This document shows, in pieces, positions 45,311-54,418 of a stretch of DNA of 57,347 nucleotides. Position 1 is the first letter of the stretch. Every line of letters begins with the position of its first letter. The stretch is from Myxococcales bacterium SG8_38 (GTDB lineage Bacteria; Myxococcota_A; Polyangia; Polyangiales; Houyiibacteriaceae). The stretch covers positions 1 through 57,347 of the forward strand of contig LJTN01000025.1 of assembly GCA_001303415.1 (NCBI GenBank), read 5' to 3'. The notes beneath the pieces are model-generated. The model saw only the letters and a program-made list of their open reading frames with translations, searched no databases and was not told the DNA's origin. The position numbers were made by a program, and so were the translations under genes.

Positions 45311-46183
45311 GTGATACCAGGAGCGTTCGATTACCATTCCCCCCGCACGCTGGACGAGGCACTGTCCCTCCTCCAAAAGCATGCTGGAGAAGCAAAAATC
45401 CTTGCCGGCGGCCAGAGCCTAATCCCCGCGATGCGGTTTCGGCTGGCGATGCCGCCGATCCTCGTCGACATCAATCGTCTGGATGACCTTCGCTACGTCG
45501 AGGAGCGCGGCGATCACCTGGCGATCGGCGCCATGACACGCGAGCATGCGCTCGAGGATTCGCAGGTCGTCCGCAGCTCCTATCCACTGCTGCACGACAC
45601 GGCGCGGGTGATCGCCGATCCACTCGTCCGCAACCAAGCTACGGTCGGTGGAAACATCGCACATGCAGATCCCGCCAATGATCACCCCGCGACGATGCTC
45701 GCTTACCACGCGACCGTGATCGCCAAGGGTCCGAGCGGCGAACGGAAGATCCCCATCGACGACTTCTTCACGGGCTTGTTCGAGAATGCGATGAAGGAGG
45801 ACGAGATCCTCACAGAGATCCGCATTCCCAAACCGGGCGCGAACAGCGGAGGAGCTTACACCAAGCTCGAGCGCAAGGTCGGTGACTACGCGATTTCCGC
45901 AGCTGCAGTTCAACTCCGCCTCGACGGCGGCACCATTGCCGAAGCGCGGATCGGTCTCACCAACGTGAGCGCAGTGCCCATGCGTGCGCGAGCTGCCGAA
46001 GCGGAGCTCCTCGGAAAATCGGTGAGCGATGCCGTGATCGAGGCTGCAGGAAAGGCGGCCGCGGGCGAGTGCGATCCCTCGCCCGATCTTCGGGGCACCA
46101 TCGAATACAAGCGCGACATGACACGGGTCATGGTGAAGCGCTCCATCCACAAAGCCATCGCACGCGCCAAGGGAGGCAACTGA
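45311..46183 (+). CDS. coxM: CO dehydrogenase medium (FAD) subunit
   Basis: This 290-residue flavoprotein subunit accepts electrons from the [2Fe-2S] clusters. The two FAD-binding motifs are AGGQSLIP (around residues 36-43) and [11 protein letters not shown]. It starts with GTG 45311 behind a run of GAGGGAGGAAGG. Its stop codon shares one base with the coxS start (TGATG), indicating coupled synthesis of the subunits in M-S-L order. Confidence 0.95.
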   Translation: MIPGAFDYHSPRTLDEALSLLQKHAGEAKILAGGQSLIPAMRFRLAMPPILVDINRLDDLRYVEERGDHLAIGAMTREHALEDSQVVRSSYPLLHDTARVIADPLVRNQATVGGNIAHADPANDHPATMLAYHATVIAKGPSGERKIPIDDFFTGLFENAMKEDEILTEIRIPKPGANSGGAYTKLERKVGDYAISAAAVQLRLDGGTIAEARIGLTNVSAVPMRARAAEAELLGKSVSDAVIEAAGKAAAGECDPSPDLRGTIEYKRDMTRVMVKRSIHKAIARAKGGN

Positions 46184-46674
46184 TGAGCAACCACGAGATT
46201 ACGCTGACGATCAACGGAGAGACCGTCACGCGGACCGTCGAAGCACGCACTTTGTTGGTGCACTTCATCCGGGAGGATCTGTCGCTCACCGGAACGCACA
46301 TTGGGTGCGACACCACGAGCTGCGGCGCATGCACCGTGCTGGTCGATGGGAAGCCCGTGAAGAGCTGCACCATGTTTGCCGTTCAGGCCGAAGGCGCCGA
46401 CATCGAGACCATCGAGAGCTTGGCGGCGGGAGGCTCCCTGCATCCGCTTCAAGAGGGATTTTGGGAGAAGCACGGCCTTCAATGCGGCTATTGCACCCCG
46501 GGGATGATCATGAGCGCCAAGGGATTTCTTGCAGAGCACCCGAACCCGACCGAAGACGAGATTCGTCATGGCATCTCGGGGAACCTGTGCCGCTGCACGG
46601 GTTACAACAAAATCGTGGAAGCCATTCAGTATGCCGCGGAGAAGCTTCAGTCCGCAGAAGCTGGAGGTGAGTGA
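46183..46674 (+). CDS. coxS: CO dehydrogenase small ([2Fe-2S]) subunit
   Basis: This 163-residue protein has a plant-ferredoxin-type cluster (Cys42, 47, 50, 62) and a helical-domain cluster (Cys101, 104, 136, 138). It carries electrons from the molybdenum site to FAD. All eight cysteines are in canonical spacing. The start overlaps the coxM stop by 1 nt and the stop overlaps the coxL start by 1 nt. Confidence 0.96.
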   Translation: MSNHEITLTINGETVTRTVEARTLLVHFIREDLSLTGTHIGCDTTSCGACTVLVDGKPVKSCTMFAVQAEGADIETIESLAAGGSLHPLQEGFWEKHGLQCGYCTPGMIMSAKGFLAEHPNPTEDEIRHGISGNLCRCTGYNKIVEAIQYAAEKLQSAEAGGE

Positions 46675-49109
46675 TGCCGCAGCTCGAGGATCGAAAGGAG
46701 CACCACAGCGAGCTCGCGGAAGGCGTTTCTGCGCGGGTTTCCACCACCGACCAGGTTCAGATCAAGACCCCCGCGAAGATCTGCGGCATGGGTCATCGCA
46801 AAAAGCGAAAAGAAGACCCGCGTTTCATTCAAGGAAAGGGCAACTACGTCGATGACGTGAAGCTTCCAGGGATGCTCTACATGGACATCGTCCGGAGCCC
46901 GTACGCCCATGCGAAGATAAAGAGCATCGATGCCAGCGCCGCACTCGAAATGGAAGGCGTAGTCGCGGTCATCACGGGCGAAGACCTGAAGGCAGCAGGC
47001 AATCTTCACTGGATGCCCACCTTGATGTCGGACACCCAGATGGTGCTTCCAATCGACAAGGTGGTGTACTACGCGCAGGAAGTCTGCGCGGTGATCGCCA
47101 CGAGCCGCTACGTCGCGGCCGACGCGATCGAGCAGGTGTTCGTGGACTACGAGCCGCTCGATGCGGTGGTCGATCCGTTCGAGGCGCTGAAAGACGAGGT
47201 GATCGTTCGCGACGACAAAGAGAAGAAGACCAACCACATCTGGCATTGGGAAGCTGGTGACAAGGCCGCAACCGATGCGGTGCTCAAAGACGCCGCGACG
47301 GTCGTCAAAGAGAAGCTCTACATCCCGCGCATCCACGTCTCGTCTATCGAGACCTGCGGCATGGTCGCAAACTACAACAAGGCGCGCGAGCACATGCAAA
47401 TCTACATGACCTCGCAAGCGCCCCACGCGCACCGAACCGTTTTCGCACTGGTGAGCGGCCTGCCCGAGCACAAGATTCAGATCATCTCTCCAGACATCGG
47501 CGGCGGCTTCGGCGGCAAGGTTCCAGTGTACCCTGGTTACGTGATCTGCGCGGTGGCGAGCCTGGTGACGGGCAAGCCGGTCAAATGGATCGAAGACCGA
47601 AGCGAAAACCTGCAGGCCGACAGCTTCGCGCGCGACTATCACATCGAGGCGGAAATGGCGGCCAACGAGGACGGCAAGATCACCGGGCTTCGTGTCAAGA
47701 CCTTGTCCGACTGCGGCGCCGCAGACGCGGCGGCAAACCCGTCGAAATTCCCTGCCGGCTTGTACAGCATCTGCACTGGCTCTTACGACATGAAGGCCGC
47801 GCACATCGAGGTCGATGGTGTCTATACGACCAAGCCACCGGGGGGAGTGGCGTATCGCTGCTCGTTCCGGGTCACCGAGGCGGTGCACATGATCGAGCGC
47901 ATGACCGACATCATGGCGCATCAGCTCGGTGAAGATCCGGCCGACTTCCGGCTCAAGAACTTCATTCGTCCCGATCAGTTCCCCTACAAGTCGCCCACCG
48001 GGTGGGAGTACGACAGCGGCAACTACGAGGGGGCGCTCAAAAAAGCGATGGAGATGATCGACTATCGCGCGCTCCGGCAAGAGCAGAAAGAAATGCGTGC
48101 CAAGGGAGAGCTGATGGGCATCGGCATTTCGAGCTTCACCGAGGTGGTCGGCGCCGGCCCGTCGAAGGACTACGACATCTTGGGCATCAAGATGTTCGAC
48201 TCAGCCGAGATCCGCATCCATCCGACCGGCAAGGCGATGGCCCGTTTTGGGACGAAGTCGCAGGGCCAAGGACACGAGACCACGTACGCGCAGATCATCG
48301 CAGAGGAGCTCGGCCTTCCATCGGACGACATCGAGGTCGAAGAGGGCGACACCGACACGGCCCCCTATGGACTAGGCACCTATGCCAGTCGGTCGACGCC
48401 GACGGCCGGCGCTGCAGCGGCCATGGCGGCGCGAAAGATCAAGGCAAAAGCCAAGAAGATCGCGGCACACTTGCTCGAAGTGGGCGAGGAGGACCTCGAG
48501 TGGAACGTCGATCGCTTCCAAGTGAAGGGGTCGCCCGATCAGGCCAAGACGATTCAAGAAATCGCCTTCGCGGCTTATACCAACCATCCGCAGGGGATGG
48601 AGGCCGGTCTCGAAGCGGTCGACTACTACGACCCGCCGAACCTCACGTTCCCGTTTGGAAGCTACATTTGCGTCGTCGACATCGACAAAGGGACCGGCGA
48701 GGTGAAGATCCGCCGATTCGTCGCGGTGGATGACTGCGGCCACATCATCAATCCGATGATCGTCGAGGGCCAAATCCACGGCGGGCTGACCATGGGGCTG
48801 GCGCCTGCCATGTACGAGGAAATCGTCTACGACGAGAACGGCCAGAACTTGTCGGGCACCTTTGCGGACTATCTACTGCCCACGGCTGTGGAGTCCCCGA
48901 AGTGGGAGCTTGGCAAGACGATCACACCGTCGCCGCACCATCCCATCGGCGCGAAGGGGGTGGGCGAGTCCCCGACGGTGGGCGCCCCACCCGCGATTGC
49001 CAACGCCGTCGTTGACGCGCTGTGGCATTTGGGCGTGCGGCACATCGACATCCCCATCACGCCTCAGAAGGTCTGGAAATTGCTCCGCGACAATGGGGTT
49101 ACGGACTGA
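46674..49109 (+). CDS. coxL: Form I CO dehydrogenase large (Mo-Cu) subunit
   Basis: This 811-residue catalytic subunit oxidises CO to CO2 at a Mo-S-Cu centre. The form I signature AYRCSFR is present, with the copper-binding Cys at residue 396 (codon 47859-47861). GQGHETTYAQI, DTAPYGLGTYASRSTPTAG and GAKGVGESPTVG (active-site Glu) are also intact. The sequence is close throughout to the Oligotropha enzyme as I recall it. An in-frame GTG 3 nt upstream is an alternative start; ATG 46674 is coupled to the coxS stop (TGATG) behind GGAGG. Confidence 0.96.
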   Translation: MPQLEDRKEHHSELAEGVSARVSTTDQVQIKTPAKICGMGHRKKRKEDPRFIQGKGNYVDDVKLPGMLYMDIVRSPYAHAKIKSIDASAALEMEGVVAVITGEDLKAAGNLHWMPTLMSDTQMVLPIDKVVYYAQEVCAVIATSRYVAADAIEQVFVDYEPLDAVVDPFEALKDEVIVRDDKEKKTNHIWHWEAGDKAATDAVLKDAATVVKEKLYIPRIHVSSIETCGMVANYNKAREHMQIYMTSQAPHAHRTVFALVSGLPEHKIQIISPDIGGGFGGKVPVYPGYVICAVASLVTGKPVKWIEDRSENLQADSFARDYHIEAEMAANEDGKITGLRVKTLSDCGAADAAANPSKFPAGLYSICTGSYDMKAAHIEVDGVYTTKPPGGVAYRCSFRVTEAVHMIERMTDIMAHQLGEDPADFRLKNFIRPDQFPYKSPTGWEYDSGNYEGALKKAMEMIDYRALRQEQKEMRAKGELMGIGISSFTEVVGAGPSKDYDILGIKMFDSAEIRIHPTGKAMARFGTKSQGQGHETTYAQIIAEELGLPSDDIEVEEGDTDTAPYGLGTYASRSTPTAGAAAAMAARKIKAKAKKIAAHLLEVGEEDLEWNVDRFQVKGSPDQAKTIQEIAFAAYTNHPQGMEAGLEAVDYYDPPNLTFPFGSYICVVDIDKGTGEVKIRRFVAVDDCGHIINPMIVEGQIHGGLTMGLAPAMYEEIVYDENGQNLSGTFADYLLPTAVESPKWELGKTITPSPHHPIGAKGVGESPTVGAPPAIANAVVDALWHLGVRHIDIPITPQKVWKLLRDNGVTD

Positions 49110-49133
49110 GCATTCGTCATTACACTTAACCCG

Positions 49134-50039
49134 ATGGACCGCTGGTACGAAACCGCAAAAGACTTGGAGCGCCGCAACGAAGGGTTCGTGTTGGCGACGG
49201 TGGTGCGCGCCATCGCGCCGACCTCCGCGAAGCCGGGCGACAAGGCCGTCATTACCGAGGATGGCGTGGTGCAAGGGTGGATCGGCGGCAGCTGCGCCGA
49301 GCCCACGGCGAAGAAAGAAGCGAAAGCTGCGCTTCAGGATGGCGTGTGCCGGGTCGTGCAGATCACACCTGACCCCGAACTTCCAGCGAAGCGCGAGGGC
49401 CTCGTGGTGGTGCCGATGACTTGCTACAGCGGTGGAGAGCTCGAGATCTACCTCGAGCCCCATCCGGCCAAGGCCGAGCTGCTGGTGTTCGGCAACTCGC
49501 CGGTCGCGCAGGCGCTGATCGAGCTCGGCGTGTTTGCTGGGTATCGGGTCACGGCCGTCGACACCACCGAGCGCCCGCCACTCGAAGGCGCGACCGTCGT
49601 TCAGGATCTCGATGAAGCCGAGCTGAAGCGGCCGCAACGTGCCGCCATCGTCGTCGCCACGCACGGCGTGTTCGACGAGGACGCCATCGCACGCGCGGCA
49701 GAGCTTGGCCCGCGCTATCTGGGTGTCGTTGCGAGCCCGCGGCGATTTGCGTCTCTTGCAGCTGCGATGAAGCGCCGCGGGCTGCCATCGGAGACGTGGG
49801 CGCACGTCGATGGTCCCGCGGGCCTCGACATCGGCGCCCGAACGCCGCAAGAGATTGCCATCAGCATCATTGCTTCGATCACGGCAGAGCGCGAAGGCAT
49901 CACGGTGACGACCAAGCGCCCGTCGAAAGCGACGCAAGAGCCAGTGGTCGCGGAGGAGCCCAAGGTTGCGGTTGGCGCGTCCCCCTCGGAGCCCGAGCCC
50001 ACCGGCACGGGGGGCAAGGGGTCCTGCTGTCACGGCTGA
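49134..50039 (+). CDS. coxF: CoxF/XdhC-type maturation protein with Cys-Cys-His tail
   Basis: This 301-residue protein has the XdhC/CoxI N-terminal domain (GWIGGSCAEP, conserved Cys) and the C-terminal Rossmann domain (LVFGNSPVAQALIELG; GVVASPRR). XdhC-type proteins bind and sulfurate molybdenum cofactor for insertion. The position right after coxL fits CoxF. It has a 40-residue low-complexity Pro/Glu/Gly tail ending GKGSCCHG, unusual for the family. TACACT lies 7 nt before the ATG and there is no ribosome site, so a separate leaderless promoter is possible. Confidence 0.85.
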   Translation: MDRWYETAKDLERRNEGFVLATVVRAIAPTSAKPGDKAVITEDGVVQGWIGGSCAEPTAKKEAKAALQDGVCRVVQITPDPELPAKREGLVVVPMTCYSGGELEIYLEPHPAKAELLVFGNSPVAQALIELGVFAGYRVTAVDTTERPPLEGATVVQDLDEAELKRPQRAAIVVATHGVFDEDAIARAAELGPRYLGVVASPRRFASLAAAMKRRGLPSETWAHVDGPAGLDIGARTPQEIAISIIASITAEREGITVTTKRPSKATQEPVVAEEPKVAVGASPSEPEPTGTGGKGSCCHG

Positions 50040-50045
50040 CGGCGG

Positions 50046-50732
50046 CTAAGATGCCGGGCGCCGCAGGGTCTCAGTGATCTGCGCGAGCACCGAAACCGCG
50101 ATTTCGGCGGGCGAGCGGGACCCGATGGGAAGCCCCACGGGTCCGTGGAGCCGCTGAAGCTCCGTTTCCGAGAAGCCTTCCTTTGCAAGCCGACGTAGAC
50201 GCGCCGCATGCGTTTTGGCGCTGCCCAAGCAACCGATGAAGAACGCATCGCTCCGAAGCGCCACTTGGAGCGCCGGATCATCGAGCTTGGGGTCGTGGGT
50301 GAGGGTGACCACGGCTGATCGCGCATCCAACCCGAGAGATTCTAGAGCCTCGTCGGGCCAAGCGAGACTGAGCTCCACGCCCGGGAATCGTTCGCTCGCT
50401 GCGAACGCCGAGCGCGGATCGATGATGGTGACCTCGTAGCCGGCAAGCGTTGCCATCACCGACAGCGGTTGCGCGATGTGGACGGCTCCGACGAGCACCA
50501 TGCGAAGCGGGGGATTGAACGGCTGATAAAACGTTCGTGGCTCTTCGTCCGTGTCGGCGGTGATTGCTTTGTCGAGGCGAAGCGCGGTTTGGACGGTGGC
50601 ACGCTCACTTTCGTCCGCGCCCTCCCCCGGTCGAAGCAAGCGCTGCTCGCCAGATCCGAGATCGGTCGCCAAAACGATGGGCCGCTTCGCTTCGACGTGC
50701 TCGATGACGCGGTCGAGGATGTCGGTCTTCAT
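50046..50732 (-). CDS. XdhC Rossmann-domain protein (half of a split XdhC)
   Basis: This 228-residue protein consists of the C-terminal Rossmann domain of XdhC/CoxI (LVGAVHIAQPLSVMATLAGY, LTHDPKLDDPAL, FIGCLGSAKTHAARL, GLPIGSRSPAEIAVSV). The N-terminal conserved-Cys domain is encoded by the gene just upstream, whose stop overlaps this ATG by 4 nt. The pair thus does the work of one XdhC, probably loading the cofactor into the second molybdenum hydroxylase encoded on the other strand. It ends 6 bp from the coxF-like gene (convergent). Confidence 0.9.
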   Translation of the reverse strand: MKTDILDRVIEHVEAKRPIVLATDLGSGEQRLLRPGEGADESERATVQTALRLDKAITADTDEEPRTFYQPFNPPLRMVLVGAVHIAQPLSVMATLAGYEVTIIDPRSAFAASERFPGVELSLAWPDEALESLGLDARSAVVTLTHDPKLDDPALQVALRSDAFFIGCLGSAKTHAARLRRLAKEGFSETELQRLHGPVGLPIGSRSPAEIAVSVLAQITETLRRPAS

Positions 50733-51055
50733 TCCAGCGCCTCGACGAAGATCTCGACGCGGCCCCCGCAAGCGAGCCCTACTTCCCACGCTTCATCGTT
50801 CGAGACACCGAACTCGAGCAGCTTCGGGGCTCCGGTTTGCATCACGGCCAGCGCTTCCTCGACGACCCGGCTCTCCACGCAGCCTCCCGACACCGACCCC
50901 ACGAAAAAGCCGTCGTCCCGGACGGCCAAGTGGCTGCCCGCAGGCCGCGGCGAAGAGCCCCACGTCTTGACCACGGTGGCCAAGGCGACGCGATGGCCCG
51001 CAGCCTTCCAATCGCGCGCCGCGAGCAATACCTCGGTTTCAGATTGATCGGGCAT
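50729..51055 (-). CDS. XdhC/CoxI N-terminal-domain protein (half of a split XdhC)
   Basis: This 108-residue protein is the N-terminal XdhC_CoxI domain alone (ATVVKTWGSSPRPAGSHLAV, VGSVSGGCVESRVVEEA), with the conserved Cys of GGCVE. It ends by overlapping the Rossmann-domain partner gene (ATGA). Start ATG 51055 follows a GAAGAGAG sequence. The divergent start of the second molybdenum hydroxylase lies 93 bp away, so the two operons probably share that region for regulation. Confidence 0.9.
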   Translation of the reverse strand: MPDQSETEVLLAARDWKAAGHRVALATVVKTWGSSPRPAGSHLAVRDDGFFVGSVSGGCVESRVVEEALAVMQTGAPKLLEFGVSNDEAWEVGLACGGRVEIFVEALE

Positions 51056-51148
51056 GATGCTCTCTTCGCGAATAGTAAAGCGCGCGGGCAACGAGATCTA
51101 GACAAAGAGAGCGTTGACGTATGCGCCGTTGTGAGTACGAATGAACGT

Positions 51149-51616
51149 ATGCGGGGCGATATCTCCTTCGAGATCAACGGCCGACCCGTCCGGCTGGAGC
51201 TAGACGGCAACCGCAGGCTCATCTGGGTGCTTCGAACGGAGCTTGCGCTGACCGGCACGAAGCCGAGCTGCGCGCGAGGCCTTTGTGGAGCGTGTACGGT
51301 CTTGGTGAACGACCGGCCTGTCCGGTCCTGCGTGACATCGGTGGAGAGCGTTCGCGGCAAGAAAGTCGTGACGATCGAGGGGCTGGCACGGGACGGCAAG
51401 CTGCACCCCCTCCAAAAGGCGTTCATCGAACACGATGCCCTCCAGTGCGGGTTCTGCACGCCTGGCATGATCCTCACCGCATACGGGCTTCTCCGTGAGA
51501 AGCGAAGGCCCTCACGAGAGGAAATCATCCGCGGCATGGATGGAAATCTGTGCCGCTGCGGGGCACACAAACGCATCGTCGATGCCATCGAATCTGCGGC
51601 GGCGGAAATGAAGTGA
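51149..51616 (+). CDS. [2Fe-2S] subunit of a second molybdenum hydroxylase
   Basis: This 155-residue subunit carries both iron-sulfur clusters (Cys41, 46, 49, 61 and Cys100, 103, 135, 137). It resembles IorA of isoquinoline 1-oxidoreductase and similar two-subunit hydroxylases. The large subunit gene follows 13 nt later. No FAD subunit gene accompanies it, unlike the cox set. Electrons would therefore go to another acceptor, commonly a cytochrome. Confidence 0.92.
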   Translation: MRGDISFEINGRPVRLELDGNRRLIWVLRTELALTGTKPSCARGLCGACTVLVNDRPVRSCVTSVESVRGKKVVTIEGLARDGKLHPLQKAFIEHDALQCGFCTPGMILTAYGLLREKRRPSREEIIRGMDGNLCRCGAHKRIVDAIESAAAEMK

Positions 51617-51629
51617 AGGGGCGCGCGGC

Positions 51630-53846
51630 ATGACCACGAAGCACGACCTCCAATTCGAACTCCAACGCGTCCAAGTAGGCGATGCGTCGCCCGGCATGCA
51701 GTCCCGCCGCGCATTTCTCAAGCGAGTGGGCGGTGGCATCGTTGTCTTCGTCGGATTTGGCGGACGGCTTTCCCTCGCGGTCGCGGAGGGGCCGGCCGTA
51801 CCATTCCGGGAACCAGGGGTGCCGACCGATTTCAACGCATTCGTGCGAATCGCGGAGGACGGGCGGGTCACCTGTTTGACGGGCAAGATCGAGATGGGTC
51901 AGGGGCCGATTACGTCGCTCGCCCAAATGCTCGCCGACGAGCTCGACGTCGCGTACGAGAGCGTGGACATGGTCATGGGCGACACGGACATGTGCCCGTG
52001 GGACAGAGGGACCTGGGGCTCGTTGACCACGCGCGCTTTCGGTCCGCTGCTCCGCGCCGCCGCGGCCGAGGCGCGGGCTGTCTTGCTGGAGCTTGGCGCT
52101 GAAGCGCTCGGCGTTCCCGTTTCGCGGCTCGAAGTCGAAGAAGGGGTGATCTTCGATCGCCGAGACGAAAAGAAGCGGATCACCTACGGCGCGCTGGCCA
52201 AAGGCAAACGCATCACGCGGCACCTGAAGGTCCCCCCTCGGCTCAAAGACGTGACGCAGTTTCGCATCATGGGTCAGCCGAAGCTCCGCCGTGATTCCTT
52301 GGAGAAGGTGACTGGCGCGGCCAAGTATGCTGCGGACATCCGGCTGCCGAAGATGCTCTACGCAGCACTGTTACGGCCGCCAGCTCATGGTGCGAACCTG
52401 AAGAAGATAGACACTTCCGGTGCACGCGCCGTGGCCGGCGCCCGAGTGGTCCAAGACGGGGATCTCGTCGCCGTGCTCCATGCAGCGCCCGATCTGGCCC
52501 AGGATGCGCTCGGCCTGGTGAAGGCGGAGTTCGACCTGCCTCGCGCGAAGGTGAACGACGAGACCATCCACCAGCACCTCTCGCGGGTGGCTCCCAAGGA
52601 CAGTGCGGCGGCTCGAGGCGGCAACATCGCAAAAGGACGCAAGCTCGCCAAGCGGGTGTCCGAGACGACGTTCTTCGATGGCTATGTGGCGCACGCGCCC
52701 ATGGAGACGCATGCGGCTCTTGCTCACATCGAGGACGGCAAGTGCACCGTGTGGGCCTCGACGCAGAACCCATTTGGCGCACGCGATCAAATCGCCACTG
52801 CGATCGGTTTTTCGAAGGATGACGTACGGGTGATCACGCCGTTCGTGGGAGGCGGGTTCGGAGGAAAGACCGGCAACCTGCAGGCGGTGGAAGCTGCACG
52901 CCTTGCGCGGGCGGTGGGCCTGCCCGTTCAGGTGATGCGCACCCGCGAGGAAGAATTCTTTCTCGATACCTTCCGTCCCGCCGCGGTCGTGCACGTCCGC
53001 TCGGGGATCGATGGCTCGGGACGAATGACGTTCTGGGACTACGAGGTGCTGTTTGCTGGGCAACGAGGATCCGACCTGTTCTACGAAATCCCCAACCATC
53101 GTGTGACGGCAAGGCCAGCCGGTCCGAGAGCGGGCCCAGGAACGCATCCTTTTGCGACGGGCGCTTGGCGTGCACCCGGCAACAACACCAACACCTTTGC
53201 CCGCGAATCGCAGATCGACATCATGGCCGCTGCGGCAGGCGCGGACCCTCTCGACTTTCGCCTACGCCACCTGAAGGACCCGCGGATGATGCGCGTGCTG
53301 AAAGCAGCGGCTGCGCGCTTCGGGTGGAGCTCCGCCGCTACGCCAAGCAAGCGTGGGCATGGCGTCGCCTGCGGCGTCGATGCAGGAACCTACGTGGCGG
53401 CCATGGCCGAAGTCGCCGTGGATTCGAGCACTGGACGGGTCGACGTGAAACGCGTCGTCTGCGCACAGGAAATGGGCATCGTCATCAACCCGCAGGGCGC
53501 GACCATTCAAATGGAAGGATGCGTGACGATGGGCCTCGGCTATGCGCTATCCGAGGAGGTCCACTTCAGGGGCGGGGAAATCCTCGACACCAACTTCGAT
53601 CGGTACGAGATTCCGCGCTTTTCCACGTTGCCCAAGATCGAAACGGTAATCGTGGAGGCAAACGACATTGCGCCGCAGGGAGGCGGCGAGCCGGCAATCG
53701 TCGTCATGGGCGGGGTCATCGCCAATGCAATCCACGACGCCACCGGAGCGCGCCTGCGCCGAATGCCCATGACCCCGGCGCGGGTCATGGCAGCCATGCA
53801 AGACGTCAAGTCGACCAAGGCAGCCGCCCCGGAGGCTCCACGCTGA
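51630..53846 (+). CDS. IorB-like molybdenum hydroxylase large subunit with Tat leader
   Basis: This 738-residue catalytic subunit has a twin-arginine leader (SRRAFLKR, residues 25-32, then a hydrophobic stretch to about 50), so the folded enzyme is probably exported with its iron-sulfur partner. MoCo-binding and active-site regions are GKIEMGQGPITSLAQ, FVGGGFGGKTGN, TGAWRAPGNN and the C-terminal GGGEPAIV (catalytic Glu). The CODH signature is absent: WRAPGNN stands where form I enzymes have AYRCSFR. Likely substrates are N-heterocycles or aldehydes. Confidence 0.92.
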   Translation: MTTKHDLQFELQRVQVGDASPGMQSRRAFLKRVGGGIVVFVGFGGRLSLAVAEGPAVPFREPGVPTDFNAFVRIAEDGRVTCLTGKIEMGQGPITSLAQMLADELDVAYESVDMVMGDTDMCPWDRGTWGSLTTRAFGPLLRAAAAEARAVLLELGAEALGVPVSRLEVEEGVIFDRRDEKKRITYGALAKGKRITRHLKVPPRLKDVTQFRIMGQPKLRRDSLEKVTGAAKYAADIRLPKMLYAALLRPPAHGANLKKIDTSGARAVAGARVVQDGDLVAVLHAAPDLAQDALGLVKAEFDLPRAKVNDETIHQHLSRVAPKDSAAARGGNIAKGRKLAKRVSETTFFDGYVAHAPMETHAALAHIEDGKCTVWASTQNPFGARDQIATAIGFSKDDVRVITPFVGGGFGGKTGNLQAVEAARLARAVGLPVQVMRTREEEFFLDTFRPAAVVHVRSGIDGSGRMTFWDYEVLFAGQRGSDLFYEIPNHRVTARPAGPRAGPGTHPFATGAWRAPGNNTNTFARESQIDIMAAAAGADPLDFRLRHLKDPRMMRVLKAAAARFGWSSAATPSKRGHGVACGVDAGTYVAAMAEVAVDSSTGRVDVKRVVCAQEMGIVINPQGATIQMEGCVTMGLGYALSEEVHFRGGEILDTNFDRYEIPRFSTLPKIETVIVEANDIAPQGGGEPAIVVMGGVIANAIHDATGARLRRMPMTPARVMAAMQDVKSTKAAAPEAPR

Positions 53847-53872
53847 CGGCTAGAATCGAGGGGAGGACGAGC

Positions 53873-54418
53873 ATGACAGAAGCCGAATGGAACGTCGTCG
53901 TGACCGCCTATCCGGGTGCTTACGCCGAAGCCAAACGCTTGTTGAGTCGATATGGAAAGGTGGGCAGAACCGAGTACTTCAACGTGCTGGTGCTCACGGT
54001 CCCGGACGTCAACGACCTCTTGGGGCAGCTGGAAGAGCTTACCCGCGAGGATATGACCTTGCTGAACGCAGCTTCGAGAATCATCCCTGCCCAACGCTCC
54101 TTTGATTTCCAGTCACCCCAGGAGTTTGAAGAGAAAGCTTGCCTTGCGCTCGACGAGATGATCAATCGGCTCGAAGGCTGCAGCTTTCACGTGCGCATGC
54201 ACCGACGCGGATTCAAGGGTCGCATGTCGAGCCCGGAAGAAGAGCGGTTCTTGGATCGTCACATTCTGAGCCGCCTGGAAGAAAGGGGCTCCTCGGGCAG
54301 CGTGACCTTCGATGATCCGGACGTGATCGTCACTGTGGAAACGGTCGGCCAACGGGCTGGGCTTGGCTGCTGGAGCCGAGAGGAGCGAGAGCGGTACCCG
54401 TTTCTCAACTTGGATTGA
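53873..54418 (+). CDS. THUMP-domain RNA-binding protein
   Basis: This 181-residue protein matches the THUMP domain, the RNA-binding module of tRNA-modifying enzymes (ThiI, TAN1). The conserved parts are the C-terminal FHVRMHRRGFKGRMSS, VTFDDPDVIVTVETVG and a tail RERYPFLNLD. No catalytic domain is attached. A GGGGAGG ribosome site precedes ATG 53873, and the gene begins 26 nt after the molybdenum hydroxylase gene, so it may be in that operon. Its 3' end overlaps the opposing wax ester synthase gene by 14 bp. Confidence 0.78.
   Translation: MTEAEWNVVVTAYPGAYAEAKRLLSRYGKVGRTEYFNVLVLTVPDVNDLLGQLEELTREDMTLLNAASRIIPAQRSFDFQSPQEFEEKACLALDEMINRLEGCSFHVRMHRRGFKGRMSSPEEERFLDRHILSRLEERGSSGSVTFDDPDVIVTVETVGQRAGLGCWSREERERYPFLNLD

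Noticed and set aside
51630-53846. Second CO dehydrogenase (form II)
   Set aside because: The active-site loop reads WRAPGNN, not AYRCSFR or AYRGAGR, and the protein has a Tat leader and no FAD subunit partner.
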